Of a DNA stretch of 7,738 nt, positions 1 through 5,945 are shown in pieces; position 1 is the first letter of the stretch, and each line of letters opens with the position of its first letter. Source of the DNA: Patescibacteria group bacterium (lineage in GTDB: Bacteria > Patescibacteriota > Saccharimonadia > Saccharimonadales > HK-STAS-PATE-42); contig JAUPUA010000091.1 in NCBI GenBank assembly GCA_030917805.1, positions 1 through 7,738 on the forward strand, read 5' to 3'. A program made the translations under genes and the position numbers. The notes under the pieces were generated by a model. It saw only the letters and a program-made list of their open reading frames with translations. It was not told the origin of the DNA and did no database searches.

Positions 1-2494
1 TTAAATAATCCTTCGCTATCTTTCTAAAGATGTAATCCATCAAACTTGATGCAGTCCTGATTTCAGGGTCATCGGTCACTCCGGCAGGAGCAAAACTCAT
101 CCCAATAAAGTCACTCACATAACTTTTTAGTGGAACCCCGTTTCTTAAGCCTCGCGATATTGAGATTGCAAAACTATCCATTATTCCAGCAAGCGTAGAA
201 CCCTGTTTACTTACTTGCAAGAAGATCTCTGCTGGCGTTCCATCATCAAACTCTCCAACCGTTACATAACCCTTACAGTCCGCTACTCTAAACTCAAATG
301 TTTTTGCATTTCTAGTTTTAGGAAGTTGCTTTGATGCACTATGCGAAACATTTGAGCTTGGTAAGACACTGCTCTTTGGCTCTTCTTGAGGATTATTCGC
401 ATTAAACTTTCGGTCTTTTTCATCCTTTTTTGTTGTACTTAACGGCTGTCCGACCTTACAGTTATCTCTATAAATTGCCACGGCCTTCAAGCCTTCTTTC
501 CAGCTCATCATATGAATTTCTTCAATATCTTCAACTGTTGCATCTTCTGGCATGTTAACAGTTTTAGAGATTGCCCCAGAGAGGAATGGTTGCACAGCAC
601 CCATCATACGAACATGGCCGGTGTAGTGGATTACATTGTCACCCATCGAACATGCAAAGACCGGATAATGCTCCTTCTTAAGCGCGGGAGCGCCCAAAAT
701 AGTCTTTTCATCATCAATAAACTTAATGATCGCATCAATCTCAAACTGATCGTAGCCCAAAGTTTTGAGAGAAAGTGGAATTGTCTGGTTTACAATGCTC
801 ATTGTTCCTCCACCAACAAGCTTCTTAGTCTTAACTAAAGCAAGATCTGGCTCGATTCCGGTTGTATCGCAGTCCATCATAAAGGCAATCGTTCCGGTTG
901 GAGCTAGAACAGTTGCTTGTGAGTTTCTGACACCATTCTCACGCCCCCACTTTACTGCATTATCCCAAGATTGCTCAGCCACAAGATTCAGTTTAAGTTC
1001 CACTTTTAACTTATCAATGTGCTTAAGCGCATCTCGATGCTGTTCTAAAACTCTGTTCATTCCTTCGCTGTCTGCCTGGTAGCCGGCAAATGTACCAACA
1101 ACCTTAGCTATTTTTGCAGATTGCGCATAACCCTCACCTGTCATTATTGCGGTTAAGGTCGCCGCAAGAGCCCTTCCTTCATCACTATCATACGGGAGAC
1201 CCATTCCCATCAGAAGCGCCCCTAAGTTTGCATAACCAAGCCCAAGTTCACGATAAGCCTTAGCATTTTTAGTAATCTTTTCAGTTGGGTATTCACTGTA
1301 GCCAACAAGTACTTCTTGGGCTAAGAATACGACCCTAATTGTCTGCCGGTAAGCTTCTGCATCAAAAGATCCGTCCTCATTCAAAAACCTTAGCAGATTA
1401 ATTGAAGCCAGGTTACAGGCAGAGTCATCTAGATGCATGTATTCAGAACAAGGGTTAGAGGCGTTAATTCGCCCAGCATTTGGAGTAGTGTGCCAGTGAT
1501 TAATTATCGTATCAAACTGCATTCCTGGGTCGGCACATTCCCAGGCAGATTCGGCAATCTGCCTCCACAAATCCCTCGCGGGCATCGTCTTCTTTACTTC
1601 CCCATCCTTCACACCGAGCAAGTTCCAATCTGTGCCAGATTCTACTGCACGCATAAAATCATCACTCACTCGCACCGAGTTGTTGGCATTCTGATATTGC
1701 ACGCTAAATGAATCTTTTCCGTCTAGATCCATATCAAACCCAGCAGCCTTCAAAACACGTGACTTGCGCTCTTCAATTGCCTTACACCATATAAACTCCT
1801 CAATATCAGGATGGTCAACATTCATAATCACCATCTTTGCAGCTCGGCGTGTCTTTCCTCCAGATTTAATAGTTCCCGCAACGGAGTCTGCCCCACGCAT
1901 AAAACTAACTGGCCCAGAAGATGATCCACCAGAGTTTCCAAGTCCCTCTTTAGAAGAACGTAACTTAGAGATATTCGCTCCAGCCCCGCTTCCTCCTTTA
2001 AAGATCATTCCTTCCTGTCTGTACCATTCCAAAATAGATTCCATCGTATCATCCACAGAAAGAATAAAACACGCACTGGCCTGCTGAGAACGCTCTGGAG
2101 CACCAATATTAAACCAGACTGGGGAGTTAAAGGCTGCCCTTTGGCTTGTTAAGATAAACTTCAACTCATCATTGAAGATCTTTGATTCTTCTTCAGATTC
2201 AAAGTAATTCTCTTTTTTGCCGTGCTCAGTTATGGTATCCGCAACTCTGTTAATAAGCTGCTTTAGGCTGTACTCCCTGGTTGGAGTACCCGGTGTACCG
2301 CAAAAGTACTTTTGAGAAACAATGTTAATAGCATTCACGCTCCAGTTCTCTGGAAACTCAACTCCGGTTTGTTCAAATGCAACCTCTCCGGTAAAATAGT
2401 TCTCAATCTTAGCATCAAAAGTTGCCCAATTGAATAAGCTGTAAACATCGCCGCTCAAATCGTGCGTAAAAAATCTCTCTACAAGTCCTGCCAT
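1..2494 (-). CDS. nrdJ: Adenosylcobalamin-dependent (class II) ribonucleotide reductase, 3' end cut by window edge
   Basis: This enzyme reduces ribonucleotides to deoxyribonucleotides in the cytoplasm, using adenosylcobalamin to generate a thiyl radical; unlike class I it needs no radical-generating subunit. I translated 831 codons from the ATG at 2494 and found no in-frame stop; the frame is still open at base 1. The radical cysteine is C349 in NPCSE (347-351). The likely redox pair is C142 (QQASACFILSVDD) and C360 (SACNLASINLL); the 11-residue step from C349 to C360 fits class II enzymes. Other family signatures are GGSGAG near 165, PTGTIAFMMDCDTTGIEPD near 535, AIYRDNCKVGQPLS near 680 and a final SSLMDYIFRKIA. 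A poorly conserved, charged Ser/Asn-rich linker covers about 690-740. The missing part should be the C-terminal cysteine-rich tail that re-reduces the active site. From memory it resembles the long NrdJ type of Streptomyces. It follows nrdR by 54 bp, with an AGAGAGGG ribosome site 8 nt before the ATG, and probably shares the nrdR promoter. Confidence 0.96.
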   Translation of the reverse strand, partial: MAGLVERFFTHDLSGDVYSLFNWATFDAKIENYFTGEVAFEQTGVEFPENWSVNAINIVSQKYFCGTPGTPTREYSLKQLINRVADTITEHGKKENYFESEEESKIFNDELKFILTSQRAAFNSPVWFNIGAPERSQQASACFILSVDDTMESILEWYRQEGMIFKGGSGAGANISKLRSSKEGLGNSGGSSSGPVSFMRGADSVAGTIKSGGKTRRAAKMVIMNVDHPDIEEFIWCKAIEERKSRVLKAAGFDMDLDGKDSFSVQYQNANNSVRVSDDFMRAVESGTDWNLLGVKDGEVKKTMPARDLWRQIAESAWECADPGMQFDTIINHWHTTPNAGRINASNPCSEYMHLDDSACNLASINLLRFLNEDGSFDAEAYRQTIRVVFLAQEVLVGYSEYPTEKITKNAKAYRELGLGYANLGALLMGMGLPYDSDEGRALAATLTAIMTGEGYAQSAKIAKVVGTFAGYQADSEGMNRVLEQHRDALKHIDKLKVELKLNLVAEQSWDNAVKWGRENGVRNSQATVLAPTGTIAFMMDCDTTGIEPDLALVKTKKLVGGGTMSIVNQTIPLSLKTLGYDQFEIDAIIKFIDDEKTILGAPALKKEHYPVFACSMGDNVIHYTGHVRMMGAVQPFLSGAISKTVNMPEDATVEDIEEIHMMSWKEGLKAVAIYRDNCKVGQPLSTTKKDEKDRKFNANNPQEEPKSSVLPSSNVSHSASKQLPKTRNAKTFEFRVADCKGYVTVGEFDDGTPAEIFLQVSKQGSTLAGIMDSFAISISRGLRNGVPLKSYVSDFIGMSFAPAGVTDDPEIRTASSLMDYIFRKIAKDYL

Positions 2495-2502
2495 AAGTTT
2501 TA

Positions 2503-2510
2503 CCCTCTCT
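2503..2510 (-). promoter_or_regulatory. nrdJ ribosome binding site
   Basis: AGAGAGGG on the minus strand ends 8 nt before the ATG at 2494. It is one of only two clear Shine-Dalgarno sites among the five genes and supports this start. The 54-bp gap between nrdR and nrdJ shows no convincing promoter or terminator, which fits co-transcription. Confidence 0.6.
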
Positions 2511-2548
2511 TAAATAACTTTAGTCCTCTACGCACTGTGCCACCAAAA

Positions 2549-3019
2549 CTAATCCCGAGCTTTAAATTTCTTTAACCTCTGGAGTTCACTCTCAAACTCC
2601 TTCAGATTTTTAAAGTTTCTATATACACTCGCGAACCTAATATATGCCACCTCATTCTTTTCTGCCAGACCATCAAGAATCATTTCGCCTATATCAACAG
2701 ATTTAATAGCATTCTCTTCAGATCTTTTATAAGCCTCTTCCTCTACCTCTGACACCAACTCTTCTAAATAACTTGGACTAGCGAAGAACTTACCTACTGC
2801 TCTTACTAGGGACTCCGCCAGCTTCTTCCTATCAAAAAGTTCTTGGCTACCATCTCTTTTTACAACAAGCAGAGTTGGCCTCTCAATTCGTTCATAACTA
2901 TTAAAACGCTCCCCGCACTCTCAACACTCACGCCGTCTTCTAATTGTCTCGGAACCTGGGGACTCTCTAGATTCTAGTACTCTATCTTTTCCAAGTTCAT
3001 GACATTTAGGGCATTTCAT
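2549..3019 (-). CDS. nrdR: Transcriptional repressor NrdR, interrupted by an in-frame UGA at codon 33
   Basis: NrdR is the ATP/dATP-sensing repressor of ribonucleotide reductase operons. Reading through one UGA gives 156 residues, the usual family length. The N-terminal zinc ribbon has C3-P-K-C6, the conserved LESRESPGSETIRRRREC stretch, and C32-x-x-C35 followed by GERF. The ATP-cone domain covers about 46-135 (RPTLLVVKRDGSQELFDRKKL to the signature VAYIRFASVYRNF). A charged tail ends at TAG. The anomaly is TGA at 2923-2921 (codon 33), directly after C32; residue 33 is variable in known NrdR proteins (Leu, Glu or Pro). The frame is otherwise undisturbed, with no frameshift or other stop. A TTG at 2758 could start only a 69-residue C-terminal fragment lacking the DNA-binding zinc ribbon. 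Possible explanations are a sequence error, a young nonsense mutation (CGA or TGG to TGA are single changes) or readthrough. No clear ribosome site precedes the ATG at 3019. Confidence 0.85.
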
Positions 3020-3111
3020 ACTTTATAAACTTAAATTTAATACAGGAAAAGAACTTTAGGTGCATTCTAGACATATACTCAGGAGCTACCAAAGCTAATC
3101 TAGAAAGATAA

Positions 3112-3127
3112 AAACTATATATAGTGC
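3112..3127. promoter_or_regulatory. NrdR box 1 (start-of-transcription proximal)
   Basis: The 16-mer AAACTATATATAGTGC matches the published NrdR box consensus acaCwAtATaTwGtgt at 14 of 16 positions, including every core position from C4 to G13. It lies just downstream of the predicted transcription start of nrdR on the minus strand. Together with box 2, starting 32 bp away, it forms the tandem arrangement typical of NrdR operators, which usually have two boxes about three helical turns apart. Confidence 0.75.
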
Positions 3128-3138
3128 TTATGCTTTAA

Positions 3139-3168
3139 ATCATAAACCATATCTAGCGCTTTTTACAA
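3139..3168 (-). promoter_or_regulatory. Predicted sigma-70-type promoter of the nrdR-nrdJ operon
   Basis: On the minus strand there is TTGTAA (3168-3163, 4 of 6 matches to TTGACA), an 18-bp spacer, and TATGAT (3144-3139, 5 of 6 matches to TATAAT). Transcription would start near 3132, leaving a leader of about 110 nt before nrdR. Its overlap with NrdR boxes strengthens the call. I see no cobalamin riboswitch in the leader, nor a clear terminator between ftsZ and this promoter, so readthrough from ftsZ is possible. Confidence 0.5.
3144..3159. promoter_or_regulatory. NrdR box 2 (within the promoter)
   Basis: The 16-mer AAACCATATCTAGCGC matches the NrdR consensus at 11 of 16 positions and keeps C4, A6-T9, T11 and G13. 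On its own it would be weak. Its spacing makes it credible: it starts exactly 32 bp from box 1, leaving a 16-bp spacer. It falls between the predicted -35 and -10 of nrdR, so an NrdR oligomer bound to both boxes would cover the promoter. Confidence 0.6.
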
Positions 3169-3198
3169 TTGAATATTGCTGTTAAGTTTACTCTGGTC

Positions 3199-4476
3199 CT
3201 ATTTTCTTCGTAGTCTTCGGCGTAGGAATGATGGAGTATCATCCTCATCCTCATCATCGTCGTCGTCATCTTCAGAGTCCCAAACACTTACATCACGATC
3301 ATCGTCATCATCTTTATCGGTAATACTCTTTTCATTATCAGACGTACTCTTGTCTTTATCTAGGTCTTCACCGATATCACCAATTTCTTCTTTAACTCTT
3401 TCTATATTATCTTCATCATCAAGGATATGTTTCTTTGAGGCCGTAACTCTTGAACTAGACAGACTATCAGGTTCAAAATCACCTAGACTATTAGAGTTAG
3501 GTCTAGAGTGGAAGTATGAAGGGTCAAAGCCGGTAGCGACAACAGTCACAACAACCTCTCCCTCTTCTAGATCATCACGAATTGAGGCCCCGAAGATAAT
3601 ATTTGCATCAGGAGCTACTGCAGAGGTAATAACTTCAGCTGCCTCATTAATCTCGTGCATACTAAGATCTTGCCCACCAGCCACGCTGAATAGAACTCCT
3701 CGAGCACCGTCTATTGAAACTTCTAGCAGTGGAGATTCAATCGCCTGTTGTGCTGCATTAACAGCTCTATTCTCACCAGTCGCCCGCCCAATTCCCATTA
3801 ATGCAGAACCTGCTCGACTAACAATAGTCTTTATATCAGCAAAGTCTAAGTTAATTAAGCCTGCCTCTGTAATAAGATCCGTAATCCCCTGTACACCTTG
3901 CCTTAAGACATCATCAGCGAACTTAAAGGCCTCAACAAGCGGGGTATCTCTCTCGATTGTCTGCAAGAGCTTATCGTTTGGAATAGTTATAAGAGTATCT
4001 ACAAACGGTTCAAGTTGCGCAATACCCCATTCAGCGTTTCTTCTTCTTCTATCACCTTCAAAGCTGAAAGGCTTAGTGACTACTCCAAGAACTAGAATAT
4101 CCATTTCCCTGGCAATACTCGCCACAACTCCAGCAGCACCAGAACCTGTACCACCACCCTTACCGGCAGCTATAAAAATCATGTCCGCACCCTCTAAAGA
4201 TCTTTTAATATCTTCTTTAGATTCTTCTGCGGCAGCCTTTCCAACTGCTGGATCTGCCCCGGCACCCAAACCTCTAGTGGTATTCTGACCTATATGTATC
4301 TTCTCGTCCGCAGACGAATGCGCCAATGCCTGCGCATCAGTATTGACTGCAACATAGGTTACGCCGTTTAAGCCAGAGTCTTTCATGCGGTTAATCGCCG
4401 CACCACCTGCCCCTCCTACTCCGAAAACTTTAATTACAGCTAGACTCTGGGGTTCTTCAATTTGTAACTGTGGCAT
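3199..4476 (-). CDS. ftsZ: Cell division GTPase FtsZ
   Basis: FtsZ is the tubulin-like GTPase that polymerises at midcell into the Z ring and recruits the division machinery. It has 425 residues. The GTPase domain begins with KVFGVGGAGGAAINRM (16-31) and carries the tubulin signature GGGTGSG (107-113) and TKPFSFEGDRRRRNAEWG (134-151). The T7 loop NLDFADI (209-215), which completes the neighbouring subunit's active site, is intact, and the C-terminal GTPase subdomain ends near 318. The linker (about 319-412) is long and strongly acidic, with D/E-rich runs at 389-393 and 402-413. The last residues, DTPSFLRRRLRRK (413-425), match the conserved C-terminal peptide that binds FtsA, followed by a very basic tail. 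The stop is TAG. An AAGGAAA ribosome site supports the start. It lies 121 bp after ftsA on the same strand, so the two are probably co-expressed, with a possible extra promoter in the gap. Confidence 0.98.
   Translation of the reverse strand: MPQLQIEEPQSLAVIKVFGVGGAGGAAINRMKDSGLNGVTYVAVNTDAQALAHSSADEKIHIGQNTTRGLGAGADPAVGKAAAEESKEDIKRSLEGADMIFIAAGKGGGTGSGAAGVVASIAREMDILVLGVVTKPFSFEGDRRRRNAEWGIAQLEPFVDTLITIPNDKLLQTIERDTPLVEAFKFADDVLRQGVQGITDLITEAGLINLDFADIKTIVSRAGSALMGIGRATGENRAVNAAQQAIESPLLEVSIDGARGVLFSVAGGQDLSMHEINEAAEVITSAVAPDANIIFGASIRDDLEEGEVVVTVVATGFDPSYFHSRPNSNSLGDFEPDSLSSSRVTASKKHILDDEDNIERVKEEIGDIGEDLDKDKSTSDNEKSITDKDDDDDRDVSVWDSEDDDDDDEDEDDTPSFLRRRLRRK
3238..3273 (-). repeat. GAY/GAR simple triplet repeat in the FtsZ linker
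   Basis: Twelve consecutive codons for Asp or Glu (FtsZ residues 402-413) form a short GAT/GAC/GAA microsatellite-like tract. The codons are mixed, so it is not a pure repeat, but length change by slippage in whole triplets is plausible. It lies immediately before the conserved C-terminal peptide. Confidence 0.6.
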
Positions 4477-4483
4477 TTCTTAA

Positions 4484-4490
4484 TTTCCTT
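4484..4490 (-). promoter_or_regulatory. ftsZ ribosome binding site
   Basis: AAGGAAA on the minus strand, 7 nt before the ATG at 4476, with the AAGGA core about 9 nt away. This is the best Shine-Dalgarno match in the window and fixes the ftsZ start. Confidence 0.65.
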
Positions 4491-4524
4491 TTTCGTGAAC
4501 AATTATTTACTTCAATAGACTTAA

Positions 4525-4552
4525 TTTATACCAAAAGGTCTATCAAAGTCCA
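4525..4552 (-). promoter_or_regulatory. Possible ftsZ promoter in the ftsA-ftsZ gap
   Basis: On the minus strand, an extended -10 TGGTATAAA (4533-4525) lies 16 bp after TGGACT (4552-4547, 4 of 6 matches to TTGACA). Transcription would start near 4518, about 42 nt before the ftsZ ATG. This could raise ftsZ expression over ftsA, as is common for the far more abundant FtsZ. The region is AT-rich, so a chance match is possible. Confidence 0.35.
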
Positions 4553-4573
4553 CTATCCAATTAACTCCCACAA

Positions 4574-4645
4574 CAAATTTTTGATCGAACAGTTTAGTTA
4601 CATCTTTTGCTTGAACACTAATCTTTTAGATCGATCAAAAATTTG
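4574..4645 (-). repeat. 15-nt perfect inverted repeat flanking the ftsA stop codon
   Basis: CAAATTTTTGATCGA at 4574-4588 is the exact reverse complement of the bases at 4631-4645, with a 42-nt loop that contains the ftsA stop (4600-4598). In ftsA mRNA the upstream arm lies in the coding end of ftsA and the downstream arm in the ftsA-ftsZ spacer. No U-run follows the second arm, so it is not a standard intrinsic terminator. It may serve as an RNA processing or stability element, or as a switch with the overlapping short hairpin. Confidence 0.6.
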
Positions 4646-5830
4646 ATCGATAAGCTTGCGTCCACCTCTGTTAGCATCATTAAAACTCTTATCATCAAAA
4701 AGCATTAAACCTACTGCTGTAGACCATTCTGTGCCTAGCACATCACCAGTAGATGTCTCATAAGAACTCACTGCCGCCCTCTTTGATGGTAGCTTCAAAA
4801 TGTCACGAGCAACTTCTTCAGTCCCTTTTATTGCGCTACCTCCACCACTCAATATTATTCCACCCGGCAATCTAGAATGCTGACCCATCTTCTTAAGTTC
4901 TTTAGCTAACCTTTCAAAAATCTCCTCTAATCTAGAGCCAATAATAAGATCTACATCCCGCGCCTTAAATTTATAAATCTCATCTTCCCAGTCCACCTCA
5001 ATAACCTTTGTAGCTTCAACCCTACTGCCAACTTCTGCATATTCAAGTTTGACCTTTTCAGCAAGATCAACCTCTACCCTAAGCCCAATCGCTAAATCAT
5101 TTGTAATATTCGATGAGCCCATTGGCACTACTGCTATCTTCTTCATCTCCATCTCTTCATAGACAGCTAAAGAGGTCGTCTGAGCTCCTATATCCACGAA
5201 TATAACCCCTCTTTCCCGTTGTTGTCTAGTTAGGGTTGCCTCTGCTGCAGCTCTTACGGCTGGCTGCAAGCCGTTACAATTTACATTGGCCGTTACAATC
5301 GCCTTTTCCAAATTTTTTAAATGTATTTCTGAAGAACTAATTATTACGGCCTCTACCTCAAGTCTACTCCCCACCATTCCAGTAGGATCCTGCACATTCT
5401 CTTGACCATCTACGCTATATCCACCAGCTATAATTTCTGTTACCCGCTGATTATTTGGAAGCTGTACGATGGATGCCGCAGCCATAGCCTTATCTAAATC
5501 AGCATGCGAAACCTGCTCACCTTCAGCTATGGCCGCAACACCCTTAGAGGAATATGTTTTAACATGCTGACCGTTCATAGAAAAAGTTGCACCATCTACG
5601 CTGACCCCGCTAACTTTTTCTGCATCAGCTAAAGCTGCATCAATAGATTGGGCCACAGCCACAGTATCTACCACAGATCCTCGTCTCACTCCAAAAGATT
5701 TAGCACTTCCGCAACCCAGTATTCTAGGAAGTTCACCAGGTTTCTCTGGAGCCCGCCCAATCACACATCTAATGTTCTCTGTTCCTACATCAATCCCACA
5801 GTAATGTTCAAATTCTTGTTCGCTTGCCAT
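4598..5830 (-). CDS. ftsA: Cell division protein FtsA (actin-like membrane anchor of FtsZ)
   Basis: FtsA is an actin-family ATPase that tethers FtsZ filaments to the inner face of the membrane and recruits later division proteins. Its 410 residues are normal for the family. The phosphate-1 motif is CGIDVGTENIRCVIG (11-25). The FtsA-specific subdomain 1C covers roughly 85-165. Phosphate-2 is FVDIGAQTTSLAVYE (211-225), and the adenosine motif is GGIILSGGGSAIKG (323-336). The extreme C terminus, RKLIDQIFDRSKRLVF (391-406), is a basic amphipathic helix matching the membrane-targeting sequence. The stop is TAA. The ATG at 5830 has no Shine-Dalgarno site, but it places phosphate-1 at the expected distance. 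ftsZ follows by 121 bp. No ftsQ or mur genes lie upstream, where divergent priA sits instead, so the classical division and cell wall cluster is absent here. Confidence 0.96.
   Translation of the reverse strand: MASEQEFEHYCGIDVGTENIRCVIGRAPEKPGELPRILGCGSAKSFGVRRGSVVDTVAVAQSIDAALADAEKVSGVSVDGATFSMNGQHVKTYSSKGVAAIAEGEQVSHADLDKAMAAASIVQLPNNQRVTEIIAGGYSVDGQENVQDPTGMVGSRLEVEAVIISSSEIHLKNLEKAIVTANVNCNGLQPAVRAAAEATLTRQQRERGVIFVDIGAQTTSLAVYEEMEMKKIAVVPMGSSNITNDLAIGLRVEVDLAEKVKLEYAEVGSRVEATKVIEVDWEDEIYKFKARDVDLIIGSRLEEIFERLAKELKKMGQHSRLPGGIILSGGGSAIKGTEEVARDILKLPSKRAAVSSYETSTGDVLGTEWSTAVGLMLFDDKSFNDANRGGRKLIDQIFDRSKRLVFKQKM
4630..4651. repeat. Perfect 10-bp palindrome with 2-nt centre inside the ftsA 3' end
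   Basis: The arm ATCGATCAAA (4630-4639) and its reverse complement (4642-4651) are separated by AA. It encodes part of the FtsA membrane-targeting helix, residues 394-400. It shares bases with one arm of the larger 4574-4645 inverted repeat, so RNA can form one or the other. As DNA it could also be a dyad protein-binding site. Confidence 0.6.
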
Positions 5831-5945
5831 CTTTGTTTATATATTTATCTAAATTCTATACGAATATCTGTATATACTTTTATGCTTATGCTAACACAAA
5901 TAAAGAGGTTCTGTCACCCTAACTTTGCTAGAATCTACTACAGAT
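5831..5945. promoter_or_regulatory. Divergent ftsA/priA promoter region
   Basis: This 115-bp AT-rich gap must drive both genes. For priA there is an extended -10, TGCTAGAAT (5926-5934 with its preceding T), whose start near 5941 would leave about 5 nt before the ATG. For ftsA two options appear on the minus strand. One is GTGACA (5917-5912), 18 bp, then TAGCAT (5893-5888) preceded by TG. The other is TAGAAT (5858-5853), with no good -35. I cannot choose between the ftsA options. No Shine-Dalgarno site precedes either gene. Confidence 0.35.

Noticed and set aside
512..2087. Several plus-strand open frames of 90-110 codons
   Set aside because: They all lie opposite the conserved nrdJ coding sequence and have no recognisable protein features.
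2880..2925. UGA in nrdR as selenocysteine
   Set aside because: I see no convincing hairpin of SECIS type just downstream, the position is not a redox or metal residue in NrdR, and it lies beside rather than at a zinc cysteine.
3006..3074. Short upstream frame overlapping the nrdR start (22 codons on the minus strand)
   Set aside because: It has no ribosome site and a composition expected by chance; not supportable as a leader peptide.
3020..3132. Cobalamin riboswitch in the nrdR-nrdJ leader
   Set aside because: The leader is only about 110 nt, shorter than a full cobalamin riboswitch, and I see no B12-box-like motif; class II reductases also usually lack such control.
3176..4288. Long Ser-rich plus-strand open frame opposite ftsZ
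   Set aside because: It is the antisense shadow of ftsZ; its serine runs are the complement of the GAY/GAR codons of the acidic linker.
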